Positions 8,189-15,611 of a stretch of 64,000 bases of DNA are shown one piece after another (position 1 is the first letter of the stretch; each line of letters starts with the position of its first letter). The position numbers were made by a program, and so were the translations under genes. This stretch comes from DATLGB01 sp037724045 (GTDB lineage: Bacteria; Actinomycetota; Thermoleophilia; Solirubrobacterales; Solirubrobacteraceae): the NCBI GenBank assembly GCA_037724045.1, contig JBBJOW010000007.1:1-64000 (forward strand), given 5' to 3'. The notes beneath the pieces are model-generated. The model did no database searches and had not been told where the DNA came from. It saw only the letters and a program-made list of their open reading frames with translations.

Positions 8189-8890
8189 GCCCCGGAGGCT
8201 ATCCGCGACGTCCGCGCCGCCGAATCAACCATCTAGGGTTCCGCGCATCAGGGCCTCGAAGCGAAAGCTGACGGCGGAGCTCGCCTACTGGCGGGCGCGC
8301 AGCCGCGAGGCCGCAGTCGAGTCCGGCGCCGACTGGTATGCGTGGGCGTTCACCGAGCCCTTCGGCCTCTCCGCCGATTTCTACGCCGGCAAGCGGCTGC
8401 TCGATGTCGGCTGCGGTCCGCGAGGCTCGCTCGAGTGGGCCACCGGCGCCGCGGAGCGCGTCGGCGTCGACCCGCTCGCCGATCGCTATCGCAAGCTGCA
8501 TTCCCGCGGCCACGCCACCACTACGTCAAGGCCGGCGCGGAGGCCATGCCCTTCGCCGACGGGCACTTCGACGTCGTCGCGTGCCTGAACGCCCTCGACC
8601 ATGTCGACGACGTCGGTGCCGCCATCGCCGAGATCGGCCGCGTCTCGCGCGTGGGCGCGACGCTCCTGCTGGTCGTCGACATCGGCCACGACCCCACCGC
8701 GATGGAGCCGCACCGCTTCGATTGGGATCTGCTGGACCGCTTCGCCCCAGCCTGGACCGTCGCCGCCCGGAGCGACCTCGAGCGCCTGTCGCCCAACATG
8801 CTCGCGAATCTCCAAGCCGCGCAGGCGTTCGACCACGCGGATCGGCGGGAGCGTCCCGGCGTGCAGAGCGTCCGCCTGGTCCGCGTATAG
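8166..8890 (+). pseudogene. Class I SAM-dependent methyltransferase, frameshifted
   Basis: The first frame (from GTG 8166) encodes RKLTAELAYWRARSREAAVE and the SAM-binding motif GKRLLDVGCGPRGSLEW, ending near YRKLHSRGHAT. The continuation HYVKAGAEAMPFADGHFDVV, CLNALDHVDDVGAAI and GATLLLVVDIGH is one frame back, starting about 8515-8522, and runs to TAG at 8890. One base is missing relative to an intact gene, so it is either a real single-base deletion or a sequence error. The only in-frame start, 8166, overlaps the valS 5' end by 23 bases on the other strand. The substrate is unknown. Confidence 0.75.
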
Positions 8891-8921
8891 TGTTCGTCCT
8901 ATATAGGACGTATACTATACG
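8884..8921 (+). promoter_or_regulatory. Nested palindromic operator/promoter of the XRE-nucleotidyltransferase pair
   Basis: Outer arms CGTATAG (8884-8890) and CTATACG (8915-8921) enclose the perfect 16-base palindrome CGTCCTATATAGGACG (8895-8910). TATACT at 8911-8916 resembles a -10 box lying 6 bases ahead of the GTG at 8923, which would give a leaderless or nearly leaderless message. The A+T-rich palindrome stands out in this G+C-rich region and is well placed for autorepression by the HTH protein. Confidence 0.6.
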
Positions 8922-8922
8922 T

Positions 8923-9249
8923 GTGACCTCGATCATCCGTGACGCACGCCTCGCCCAAGGCCTGACGCAGGCCCAGCTCTCCAAGCGGCTCGGCATCTCC
9001 CAGCCCTCGGTCGCGCGCATCGAAGCAGCCGGCGACGCGGTTACCGTCGCCACCCTCCGCCGGACCCTCAACGCACTAGGTCGTGGGCTCGTCCTGCAGG
9101 CCGTCGAGCAGAAGCCCAGCTACGACGAGTCCCTGCTGCGCTCGACGTTGCGCATCGAACCGGGGCATCGACTGGCCGTCTTCGAAGCTTTCTACGACGA
9201 CGCCCGTGAGCTGGCGGCCGCTGGAGCGCGCGCTCGTGCAGCTGCCTGA
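8923..9249 (+). CDS. XRE-family HTH regulator, antitoxin-like
   Basis: The 108-residue protein from GTG 8923 begins with a Cro/C1-type helix-turn-helix (IIRDARLAQGLTQAQLSKRL, GISQPSVARIE, then TVATLRRTLNALG), followed by a C-terminal arm of about 45 residues. It precedes and overlaps a nucleotidyltransferase gene, the order typical of two-gene toxin-antitoxin systems with an HTH antitoxin and a nucleotidyltransferase partner. Nested palindromes upstream suggest that it represses its own promoter. The toxin-antitoxin role is inferred. Confidence 0.85.
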   Translation: MTSIIRDARLAQGLTQAQLSKRLGISQPSVARIEAAGDAVTVATLRRTLNALGRGLVLQAVEQKPSYDESLLRSTLRIEPGHRLAVFEAFYDDARELAAAGARARAAA

Positions 9250-9736
9250 GTTCAGCCCTTCGGCGCTGCTCGCCCAGCTCATATCCGGCGACGTCGACTT
9301 CGTCGTGATCGGAGGGATAGCCGCTGTGGCACACGGATCACCGACGCTGACTCGCGACCTCGACGTCTGCTACGCGACAGATGATGAGAACCTGCGCAGA
9401 CTCGGTGACGTACTGGTCGGCCTCGGCGCGCGCTTGCGCGGCGTTGCCGAAGACGTGCCCTTCGTGCCCGACGGACGCACGCTGCGCCACACGCAGGTGC
9501 TGACCTTGGATACGTCTCTCGGGCCGCTCGACGTGCTCGCTGCGCCGTCTGGCTTCCCGGGCTACCCGGCGCTCTTGCAGCGCGCCGACGTGAGGGACTT
9601 CCAGGGCATCGTTGTCCGCATTGCGTCGCTGGAGGACCTGATCGCGATGAAGCGCGCCGCCGGCCGGCCGAAGGACCTGATCGCCGTCGAGGAACTGGAG
9701 GCGATCCAGCGAATCCTGCGCGAGGAGCCTGCCTAG
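9236..9736 (+). CDS. Nucleotidyltransferase (AbiEii/MNT-like), possible toxin partner
   Basis: A nucleotidyltransferase-fold protein with the motif DFVVIGGIAAVAHGSPTLTR followed by DLDVCYA, giving the G-G and D-x-D residues that bind metal and NTP, and a helical C-terminus (SLEDLIAMKRAAGRPKDLI). GTG at 9236 has GGAG 9 bases upstream; GTG at 9206 is an alternative. It overlaps the HTH gene by 14 bases. Related proteins act as NMP- or tRNA-modifying toxins or as resistance proteins; which applies here is unknown. The TAG stop lies within the CTAG of a hairpin repeat. Confidence 0.85.
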   Translation: MQLPEFSPSALLAQLISGDVDFVVIGGIAAVAHGSPTLTRDLDVCYATDDENLRRLGDVLVGLGARLRGVAEDVPFVPDGRTLRHTQVLTLDTSLGPLDVLAAPSGFPGYPALLQRADVRDFQGIVVRIASLEDLIAMKRAAGRPKDLIAVEELEAIQRILREEPA

Positions 9737-9767
9737 TGTCCCGAGTCGTTAGTTCGGTTGACACTAG
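9733..9767. repeat. CTAG-bounded hairpin repeat, single copy, between convergent genes
   Basis: CTAGTGTC (9733-9740) and GACACTAG (9760-9767) are perfect complements. Inside, CCGA and TCGG pair around a 9-base loop with a TT bulge. The left CTAG contains the TAG stop of the nucleotidyltransferase and the right CTAG contains the clpX stop on the other strand, so the element spans exactly from stop to stop. Closely related ends recur in the composite element at 32060-32227. It may act as a bidirectional terminator, but there is no U-tract. Confidence 0.8.
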
Positions 9768-11038
9768 GCGGACTCGGCGGCCTGCTCGCCGGGCTCTTGA
9801 ACGGCGGCGGCGGTGACGAGCGTGGGCTTGATGCCCTTCTCGACGGTCTCCTTGGTCACGACGCACTTCTTGACGTCGCGGCGGGAGGGCAGCTCGAACT
9901 GGACCTCCAGCAGGACCTCTTCGATGATCGAGCGCAGGCCGCGGGCGCCGGTCTCGCGTTCGATGGCCTTCGCGGCGACGGCCTTGAGCGCGTCGTCGGT
10001 GAACACCAGCTCGATGCCGTCAAAGGCGAAGAAGCGCTGGAACTGCTTGACGATCGCGTTGCGCGGCTCGGTGAGGATGGTGATCAGGTCGTCGTTGGAG
10101 AGCTGATGCACAGCGGAGGCGACCGGGAGGCGGCCGATGAACTCGGGGATCAGCCCGTACTGCATGAGGTCCTCGGGCAGGCACTGCTCGAAGATCTCCC
10201 CGAGATCCTTGTCCACCTTCGCGGTGATCGCGGCAGCGAAGCCCACGCCCTTGTGCCCGATGCGCCGCTCGATGACCTTGTCGAGGTCTGCGAACGCGCC
10301 GCCGCAGATGAAGAGCACGTTCGTCGTGTCGATCGTCAGGAACTCCTGATGGGGATGCTTGCGGCCGCCCTGGGGCGGAACCGAGGCGGAGGTCCCCTCG
10401 AGGATCTTCAGCAGGGCCTGCTGGACGCCCTCGCCCGACACGTCGCGCGTGATCGACGGGTTGTCGGCCTTGCGCGCGATCTTGTCGACCTCGTCGATGT
10501 AGATGATCCCCGTCTCGGCCTTCTTGACGTCGAAGTCGGCGGCCTGGATGAGCTTGAGCAGGATGTTCTCGACGTCTTCGCCGACGTAGCCCGCCTCCGT
10601 CAGCGCGGTGGCGTCGGCGATCGCGAACGGCACGTTGAGAATGCGTGCGAGCGTCTGCGCCAGCAGCGTCTTGCCGCAGCCCGTCGGGCCGAGCAGGAGG
10701 ATGTTGGACTTCTGCAGCTCGATGTCGGCGTCGCCGGACTGCATGAGCTGCACGCGCTTGTAGTGGTTGTAGACCGCCACCGACAGCGTGCGCTTGGCCT
10801 GCTCCTGCCCCACGACGTAGTCGTTGAGGACGCCCCAGATCTCCCGCGGCTTCGGGAGGTTGTCGATGTCGAAGGTCGCGGGAGCTGTGAGCTCCTCGTC
10901 GATGATCTCGTTGCAGAGATCGATGCACTCGTCGCAGATGTAGACGCCGGGGCCGGCGATGAGCTTCTTGACCTGCCGCTGCGACTTCCCGCAGAAGGAG
11001 CAGAGCAGCTGCTCGTTCGAGTCGGTCGGTCGCGCCAT
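9764..11038 (-). CDS. clpX: ATP-dependent Clp protease ATP-binding subunit ClpX
   Basis: AAA+ unfoldase that feeds substrates to ClpP. The 424-residue protein has the N-terminal zinc-binding domain with Cys13, 16, 35 and 38, Walker A GPTGCGKT at 117-124, the GYVGEDVE pore loop, Walker B IIYIDEVDK at 178-186 and RRIGHKGVGF. ATG at 11038 is 3 bases from the clpP stop, so clpP-clpX is an operon. The stop codon is provided by the palindromic repeat at 9733-9767. Confidence 0.98.
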   Translation of the reverse strand: MARPTDSNEQLLCSFCGKSQRQVKKLIAGPGVYICDECIDLCNEIIDEELTAPATFDIDNLPKPREIWGVLNDYVVGQEQAKRTLSVAVYNHYKRVQLMQSGDADIELQKSNILLLGPTGCGKTLLAQTLARILNVPFAIADATALTEAGYVGEDVENILLKLIQAADFDVKKAETGIIYIDEVDKIARKADNPSITRDVSGEGVQQALLKILEGTSASVPPQGGRKHPHQEFLTIDTTNVLFICGGAFADLDKVIERRIGHKGVGFAAAITAKVDKDLGEIFEQCLPEDLMQYGLIPEFIGRLPVASAVHQLSNDDLITILTEPRNAIVKQFQRFFAFDGIELVFTDDALKAVAAKAIERETGARGLRSIIEEVLLEVQFELPSRRDVKKCVVTKETVEKGIKPTLVTAAAVQEPGEQAAESA

Positions 11039-11041
11039 CAG

Positions 11042-11626
11042 CTAATGGTGGGCGATCACCCGGTCGATGATCCCGTACGCCTGGGCCTCATCGGAGGTCA
11101 TGAAGTAATCGCGCTCGGTGTCCTTGCGCACGTCCTCGACGTCCTTGCCGGCGTGGCCGGCGATGATCTCGTCGAGCTTGCGGCGAAGCTCGATCACCTC
11201 GCGGGCGTGGATCTCGATGTCCGTCGCCTGGCCCTGGAAGCCGGAGCTGACCTGATGGATGAGGATCTTCGCGTTCGGGAGGGCCATGCGCTTGCCCGGA
11301 GCCCCGCCGGAGAGCAGCAGCGCGCCCATGCTCATCGCGATGCCGACGCAGATGGTCTGCACGTCGGGCTTGATGAACTGCATGGTGTCGTAGATCGCCA
11401 GCCCGGCGTAGACCGAGCCGCCGGGCGAGTTGATGTAGATCGAGATGTCCTTGTCGGGATCCTCGCTCTCGAGGTGCAGCAGCTGCGCGACGATCAGGTT
11501 CGCGATCTGATCGTCGACCGGAGTGCCCAGGAAGACGATCCGCTCGCTGAGAAGACGGGAGTAGATGTCGAACGCGCGCTCTCCGCGCGACGTCTGTTCG
11601 ACAACCATGGGTACGAGTGGGCTCAC
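11042..11626 (-). CDS. clpP: ATP-dependent Clp protease proteolytic subunit ClpP
   Basis: Serine protease forming the tetradecameric chamber used by ClpX. In 194 residues it carries NSPGGSVYAGLAIYD, the catalytic Ser99 in GIAMSMGALLL, His124 in KILIHQVSSGF, and the C-terminal RDYFMTSDEAQAYGIID with the catalytic Asp. Actinobacteria often have two clpP genes; only one lies here. It sits between tig and clpX in the usual trigger factor-clpP-clpX order. Confidence 0.98.
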   Translation of the reverse strand: MSPLVPMVVEQTSRGERAFDIYSRLLSERIVFLGTPVDDQIANLIVAQLLHLESEDPDKDISIYINSPGGSVYAGLAIYDTMQFIKPDVQTICVGIAMSMGALLLSGGAPGKRMALPNAKILIHQVSSGFQGQATDIEIHAREVIELRRKLDEIIAGHAGKDVEDVRKDTERDYFMTSDEAQAYGIIDRVIAHH

Positions 11627-11749
11627 GGTGCTCTGAGTCTTTCGCGTCGCTTGGGTGAATCCTTCAGCAGGCTCAGACCAACCCGCGATGGCGCGAGTCT
11701 AGCAATGGTCATCGTCTCGCAAAGGCGGTGCTTGAAGGGGGTCTACGCC

Positions 11750-13054
11750 CTATTTCCTGCTCGTCGCCGAGGCGACGAGGAGGTCCATCGCCGCCCCCTG
11801 GGCGACGTCCTCCTTGAGGGCGTCGAGGCGCCCGCCGGTCTTGATGCGCTCGAGCAGCTTCTTGGCAGACGTCTCCGAGCGCTCGGCGTCGGGGGCCAGG
11901 GCCTCCAGCAGGGCGTCGTCGTCGGGGTCGATGGCCTCCGCCTCGACGATCGCTGCGAGCACGGCCTCGCGCCGCAGCGCGAGCTCGGCGTCGGGCTTGG
12001 CCTCGGCGACGATCTCGTCCTCGTCCTTGCCGGTGATCTGCAGATAGGTGTCGCGGTCGATGCCCTGGTGAGACAGCGAGTGGACCATGCGCTCCCACAG
12101 CTCACGCGCGCGGGCCTCGATCAGCGGATCGGGCACCTCGACGGTGGCGTTGTCCACGGCGGCCTGCAGCGCGGCCTCGCGGAAGCCGGCCTCGGCCTGG
12201 GCGGCGGCCGCCGCCGCGAGCCGCTCGCGGATGTCGGCGCGCACCTCGTCGACGGTGTCGAAGCCCTGCTCGACCGCGAAGTCCTCGTCGAGGTCGGGCA
12301 GCGTCTTGGCCTTGACCTCCTTGACGGTGACCGCGAAGGATGCGTCCTGTCCGGCGAGCTCCTCGGCTCCGTAGTCGTCGGGGAAGGTTATGGCGACGGT
12401 CCGGTCGTCGCCGGCCGAGGCGCCCTCGAGCTGCTCCTCGAAGGAGCCCACGAGACGGCCTGCGCCGAGCTCGATCATCTGGTCGCGCGCCTCACCGCCT
12501 GCAAACGGCTCGCCGTCGACTGAGCCCAGGAAGTCCATGACCACGAAATCGCCCTTGGCGGCTGCGCGCTCGACGGCGTCCAGGCGCCCGCCGCGCTCGC
12601 GCAGGCGCTCGATCTCCTCGTCGATCGCGCTCTCCTCGACCGCGTCGGAGGGCTGATCGACCTCGAGCCCCTTGTAGTTCCCGAGGGTCGCCTTGGGGCG
12701 CACGCCGATCTCGATCGAGAAGGTCAGCGGCTTGCCCTCCTCGGGCAGCCCGCCGAGATCGAGCTGAGGATCGCCGATCGGCGCGATGCGCGCGTCGTCG
12801 AGCGCGGCGGAGTACCAGGCGGGCAGGTGGTCGCGGACCGTCTCGTCGAGCACGGCGGCGCGGCCGATGCGCTGGATGACGATCGGCGGCGGCGCCTTGC
12901 CGGGGCGGAAGCCGGGTACGCGCAGCGACTGGCCCATCGCACGCGCGGACTGCGCGATGCGCTTCTCGATCTCCTGGGGGGCGACCTCTGCTTCCACGCG
13001 CACGCGCGATTCAGGAAGCTCGGTCACGTTGGTGCTGACGCCGCCGGTGGCCAT
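11750..13054 (-). CDS. tig: Trigger factor (ribosome-associated chaperone)
   Basis: Chaperone and peptidyl-prolyl isomerase acting on nascent chains. Starting at ATG 13054 (MATGGVSTNVTELPESRVRV) the protein has 434 residues. It has the N-terminal ribosome-binding domain (SLRVPGFRPGKAPPPIVIQR, which includes the GFRxGKxP ribosome contact), a central FKBP domain (GDFVVMDFLGSVDGEPFAGG) and a helical C-terminal domain. In-frame codons further upstream to 13135 do not look like trigger factor. It lies 123 bases upstream of clpP in the classic order. Confidence 0.95.
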   Translation of the reverse strand: MATGGVSTNVTELPESRVRVEAEVAPQEIEKRIAQSARAMGQSLRVPGFRPGKAPPPIVIQRIGRAAVLDETVRDHLPAWYSAALDDARIAPIGDPQLDLGGLPEEGKPLTFSIEIGVRPKATLGNYKGLEVDQPSDAVEESAIDEEIERLRERGGRLDAVERAAAKGDFVVMDFLGSVDGEPFAGGEARDQMIELGAGRLVGSFEEQLEGASAGDDRTVAITFPDDYGAEELAGQDASFAVTVKEVKAKTLPDLDEDFAVEQGFDTVDEVRADIRERLAAAAAAQAEAGFREAALQAAVDNATVEVPDPLIEARARELWERMVHSLSHQGIDRDTYLQITGKDEDEIVAEAKPDAELALRREAVLAAIVEAEAIDPDDDALLEALAPDAERSETSAKKLLERIKTGGRLDALKEDVAQGAAMDLLVASATSRK

Positions 13055-13121
13055 GAGCCAAGCGACGATAGCGTCAGATCGGATGCGAGGAGAGCGGCTC
13101 ATCCGGGCTCTGGGAAGTCGC

Positions 13122-13769
13122 GTGAAATGCCCCAACTGCGGTCGCAGTTACTCGCGCTTCGCCCCCGGACCCGGCGCACGGCCGGGACGCTGCTGCTGGC
13201 ACTGCGGGAGCCTGGAGCGCCACCGCGCGCTGGCGCTCGCCCTGGCCGGGCGTCGCCATCTGCTTCCCGATCGTGTGCGCGTCCTGCACCTCGCCCCGGA
13301 GGACGCGGTAAGCCGGCTGCTGCCGGCGACCGCCGACGTCGTCCGCGGCGATCTGGAGCCGCTACCCGGCGATCAGGTGATCGACGTATCCGCGATGGCG
13401 CAGTTCGGCGACGGCGACTTCGACGCGGTCATCTGCATGCACGTCCTCGAGCACGTCCTCGACGACCGCGCTGCCCTGCGCGAGATCCGGCGCGTGCTGC
13501 GCCCGGGCGGCTGGGCGGTCGTGCACGTCCCCCTCACCGTCGGCGCGACCGTCGAGGACCCGGCGGAGACCGATCCGGCGCGCCGGCTGGAGCGCTTCGG
13601 GCAGGTCGACCACGTCCGCAGCTACGGACCGGACTTCATCGAGCGCGTTGAGCAGGCCGGGCTGACCGCGGAGGTCGCGGGCTTCGATGATCCGGAGACG
13701 ATCGATCGCTACGGGCTGCGCGCACCGCTCGGCGTCGAATCGACGGTGTTCGCCTATCCGCGTCCGTAG
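13122..13769 (+). CDS. SAM-dependent methyltransferase with N-terminal zinc ribbon
   Basis: The protein begins VKCPNCGRSYSRFAPGPGAR, followed by CCWHCGSLERHR, a four-Cys zinc ribbon, then RVLHLAPEDAV, GDFDAVICMHVLEHVLDDRA and a methyltransferase-11 core (REIRRVLRPGGWAVVHVPLT). GTG 13122 is preceded by GGGAAG; ATG 13083 in the same frame would add 13 residues. The layout (CxxC ribbon plus LEHVxD) resembles putative glycan or lipid methyltransferases of Actinobacteria; the substrate is unknown. It diverges from tig. Confidence 0.85.
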   Translation: MKCPNCGRSYSRFAPGPGARPGRCCWHCGSLERHRALALALAGRRHLLPDRVRVLHLAPEDAVSRLLPATADVVRGDLEPLPGDQVIDVSAMAQFGDGDFDAVICMHVLEHVLDDRAALREIRRVLRPGGWAVVHVPLTVGATVEDPAETDPARRLERFGQVDHVRSYGPDFIERVEQAGLTAEVAGFDDPETIDRYGLRAPLGVESTVFAYPRP

Positions 13770-13800
13770 GCGTGGACGTGGTGAGCGGCTCGCGGCATGG

Positions 13801-13923
13801 TTGGTCACCGGGCCGGTCGGCCACCTCGTCGCCGGGGTGACCGACCTCGTCGTCCTCCTCTACCGGCTGCGAATCAGCCGTCGACGTTCTGGCGCGGAGC
13901 GGAGCCGAGCGGGAGGGCGATGA
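13801..13923 (+). CDS. Possible small membrane-associated protein
   Basis: The frame reads GRGERLAAWLVTGPVGHLVA then GVTDLVVLLYRLRISRRR, with one amphipathic or hydrophobic stretch and a basic tail. It resembles small actinobacterial proteins, but the first regular in-frame start after the methyltransferase gene is TTG at 13801, inside this block. Either the true start is unconventional or this is a remnant. It overlaps the 3' end of the convergent secreted-protein gene by 50 bases. Low confidence. Confidence 0.25.
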   Translation: MVTGPVGHLVAGVTDLVVLLYRLRISRRRSGAERSRAGGR

Positions 13924-14524
13924 TCGAGGTGTTCGACGCGCGCCAGGTCTCCTGGGTGACGTCGCAGACGAGCTTCACGGCGCTCGGTTGGGCGAAGGTC
14001 CGCGTGATCTGCAGCGACAGCTCGGCCGGTGCGAGCGCGCCCGGCGAACCGAGCAGGGCGAACGACTCGTCGGTGTCCCCGTCGGCGTCGAGCACGCAGT
14101 GGCCGCCGACTGACCCGCCGGTGCTGAGGATCCCCGACTCGTTGCTGGGCGCCGTCAGGACCGTCTTGGCGAAGATCGCGTAGGCGCCCTGCGGGATGTC
14201 CTTCAGCGTGGCCACGGTCGCTGTCTGACCGGGACCGACGTTCTCAGGGCCGCTGGCGCGGACGGCCTCGAGCCCCTGCAGGCCGGCGGAGTTGACGACG
14301 CCCTGCGCGCTGCCGCTGAGGTCGTTGAGCTTCAGCGACCCGTCCGCGACCTTCCCGGAGTTGATGGCCGACGCCGCGATGTCGGCCCGCTTGACGGCGC
14401 CGTTCTTGATCTGGCTGCTCGACTTGATCAGGACGGTCGCAGCCGTGGCCGTGCCGCCCAGTGCGACGGTGAGCGCGAGCAGCGCGACCGCCATTGATGG
14501 AGTCGGGCGCTTGAAGCGATGCAT
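13874..14524 (-). CDS. Secreted protein of unknown function
   Basis: ATG 14524 is preceded by an excellent ribosome-binding site (CAGGGGGAAACACC). The N-terminus MHRFKRPTPSMAVALLALTV followed by ALGGTATAA is a signal peptide. The mature part starts with a repeat-like stretch (SSSQIKNGAVKRADIAAS, INSGKVADGSLKLNDL) that is common in exported Thermoleophilia proteins, then a beta-rich domain of about 140 residues with two cysteines (GGHCVLDADGD, KLVCDVTQE). Exported; function not known. Confidence 0.8.
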   Translation of the reverse strand: MHRFKRPTPSMAVALLALTVALGGTATAATVLIKSSSQIKNGAVKRADIAASAINSGKVADGSLKLNDLSGSAQGVVNSAGLQGLEAVRASGPENVGPGQTATVATLKDIPQGAYAIFAKTVLTAPSNESGILSTGGSVGGHCVLDADGDTDESFALLGSPGALAPAELSLQITRTFAQPSAVKLVCDVTQETWRASNTSIIALPLGSAPRQNVDG

Positions 14525-14615
14525 GGTGTTTCCCCCTGTGTGATGGAACCTTGGCGACATGGTCTAGTCCGAGAGCGATGCTTGCGCACGCACGTAATCG
14601 GGCGGTCTCGTCCGT

Positions 14616-14750
14616 ATGCCTCCCGGAAAGCTCGCGCTACGCGTCACCCTCGGTTCCCTCTTCATCGGACATGGAACACAGAAACTGTTCGGTTGGTTCG
14701 GCGGGCACGGTATCGAGGGGACCGGCGGCTTCTTCGAGAGCCTGGGCCTG
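14616..14750 (+). pseudogene. DoxX-family membrane protein, truncated
   Basis: ATG 14616 opens a frame whose first 45 residues match the N-terminus of DoxX-type proteins (KLALRVTLGSLFIGHGTQKL, FGWFGGHGIEGTGGFFESLGL). At about 14750 the similarity stops abruptly and the frame continues with Arg/Ser-rich sequence of no membrane character to 14882. DoxX proteins normally have about 130-150 residues and four helices, so this is a 5' remnant left by a deletion or insertion. Confidence 0.65.
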
Positions 14751-15024
14751 CCGGCAAGCAGCCGCTTCCCTTCGAGGAAGCGCGAGGTGCGCGTGTCCTC
14801 GACTTTGACCGACTTGCCGCTGCGGTTTCGGACACGAGCCTGGGGCGATGAGCGGGCCCATGCGCGGACCGTATCGCCGTAGGAGTCGATGTCAGTGCTG
14901 CCGCAGCATCTCGGGCATTGAACTGACCGTGATCGATGGCCGCTCCGACTCTGACTTCCGAGCCCATCTCCAGGACGGCTTGCACGGAGGTTTCGTACCC
15001 ATCCCGAGCGCCCCGGAGGCCTTC
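14751..15024. other. Unassigned stretch between DoxX remnant and membrane protein
   Basis: On the minus strand a frame contains CPRCCGSTDIDSYGDTVRAW and VRNRSGKSVKVEDTRTS, which may be the tail of a lost zinc-ribbon protein joined to the DoxX remnant near 14750. No start codon, ribosome site or recognisable domain supports an intact gene on either strand. Confidence 0.3.
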
Positions 15025-15429
15025 TCACAGAGAAGCGCGATGGCGACGAGCGGCGATTCGGACGATCAGCCAACGTGAGAGGGCGCCGGCAGCGGTGATT
15101 GCGGCGCCACAGATCCCGGCGAACAGGAAGATGCTCTCATCGATACAGGGATCTCCACAGGGCGTCGGTTCTTCCCAGAGCACGCTGATGATCGGGCTGG
15201 CCAAGACGGCGCCACCGAGAACCGGCGTCCACCAGCGCTCGCCGAGGGCGCCGATCGCGAGAAGCGCGGCGACAAGCATCGCGTAGATCAGCGTCGAGCC
15301 TTCACGGCCGTCGGAGACGAGTAGTCCCCACAAAGCCGCGACGGCAACGAGAACGGCAGCGAAGCAGGCCCAGGGGCGTCCGAGCGGCGAGGGTCTTCCT
15401 GATCGAAGCCCGCTCATGCGTTCAGTCAA
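15025..15429 (-). CDS. Integral membrane protein of unknown function
   Basis: 134 residues with four probable membrane helices (CFAAVLVAVAALWGLLV, STLIYAMLVAALLAIGAL, TPVLGGAVLASPIISVLW, SIFLFAGICGAAITAAGAL) and an Arg-rich C-terminus. Start ATG 15429, or ATG 15417 in frame. Two cysteines lie in the loop TPCGDPCIDES. It is the last host gene before the left prophage end. No family recognised. Confidence 0.65.
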   Translation of the reverse strand: MTERMSGLRSGRPSPLGRPWACFAAVLVAVAALWGLLVSDGREGSTLIYAMLVAALLAIGALGERWWTPVLGGAVLASPIISVLWEEPTPCGDPCIDESIFLFAGICGAAITAAGALSRWLIVRIAARRHRASL

Positions 15430-15518
15430 GCATGGTCAATTGATGCCCGTTTGATGCCCGTCGCGCAGCAGCCCACTCCGCACCAAAGACAAGAACGCAG
15501 CTGTAGCCCGATTCTCGA

Positions 15519-15564
15519 CAGGGAGGGCGACGGGACTCGAACCCGCGACCGCCGGGATCACAAC
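15519..15564. repeat. attL: Left attachment site: 46-bp copy of the tRNA-His 3' half
   Basis: The 46 bases at 15519-15564 are identical to 30152-30197, which run from the anticodon loop through the 3' end of tRNA-His. Sequence diverges on both sides (A versus G before it, A versus C after it). Only the 3' half of the tRNA is present here, so this copy is not a functional tRNA. It is the duplicated core made when an element integrated into the tRNA gene; the integrase gene lies 47 bases further in. Confidence 0.93.
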
Positions 15565-15611
15565 ACCCCCCGGCGGTTCGGCACGGTTCGGTCTAGCTAG
15601 GCGGTTTGGCT

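Noticed and set aside
5273..8236. A 987-codon open frame on the plus strand opposite valS
   Set aside because: It is antisense to a certain valS gene and has Arg/Asp/Leu-rich shadow composition, as expected from high G+C third positions.
9758..12523. A 921-codon open frame on the plus strand opposite clpX, clpP and tig
   Set aside because: Lies fully antisense to three well-conserved genes and shows no domain.
15522..15564. A second tRNA-like sequence at the left prophage end
   Set aside because: Only the 3' half (anticodon loop to T-arm and acceptor) is present; it is the att duplication, not a tRNA gene.
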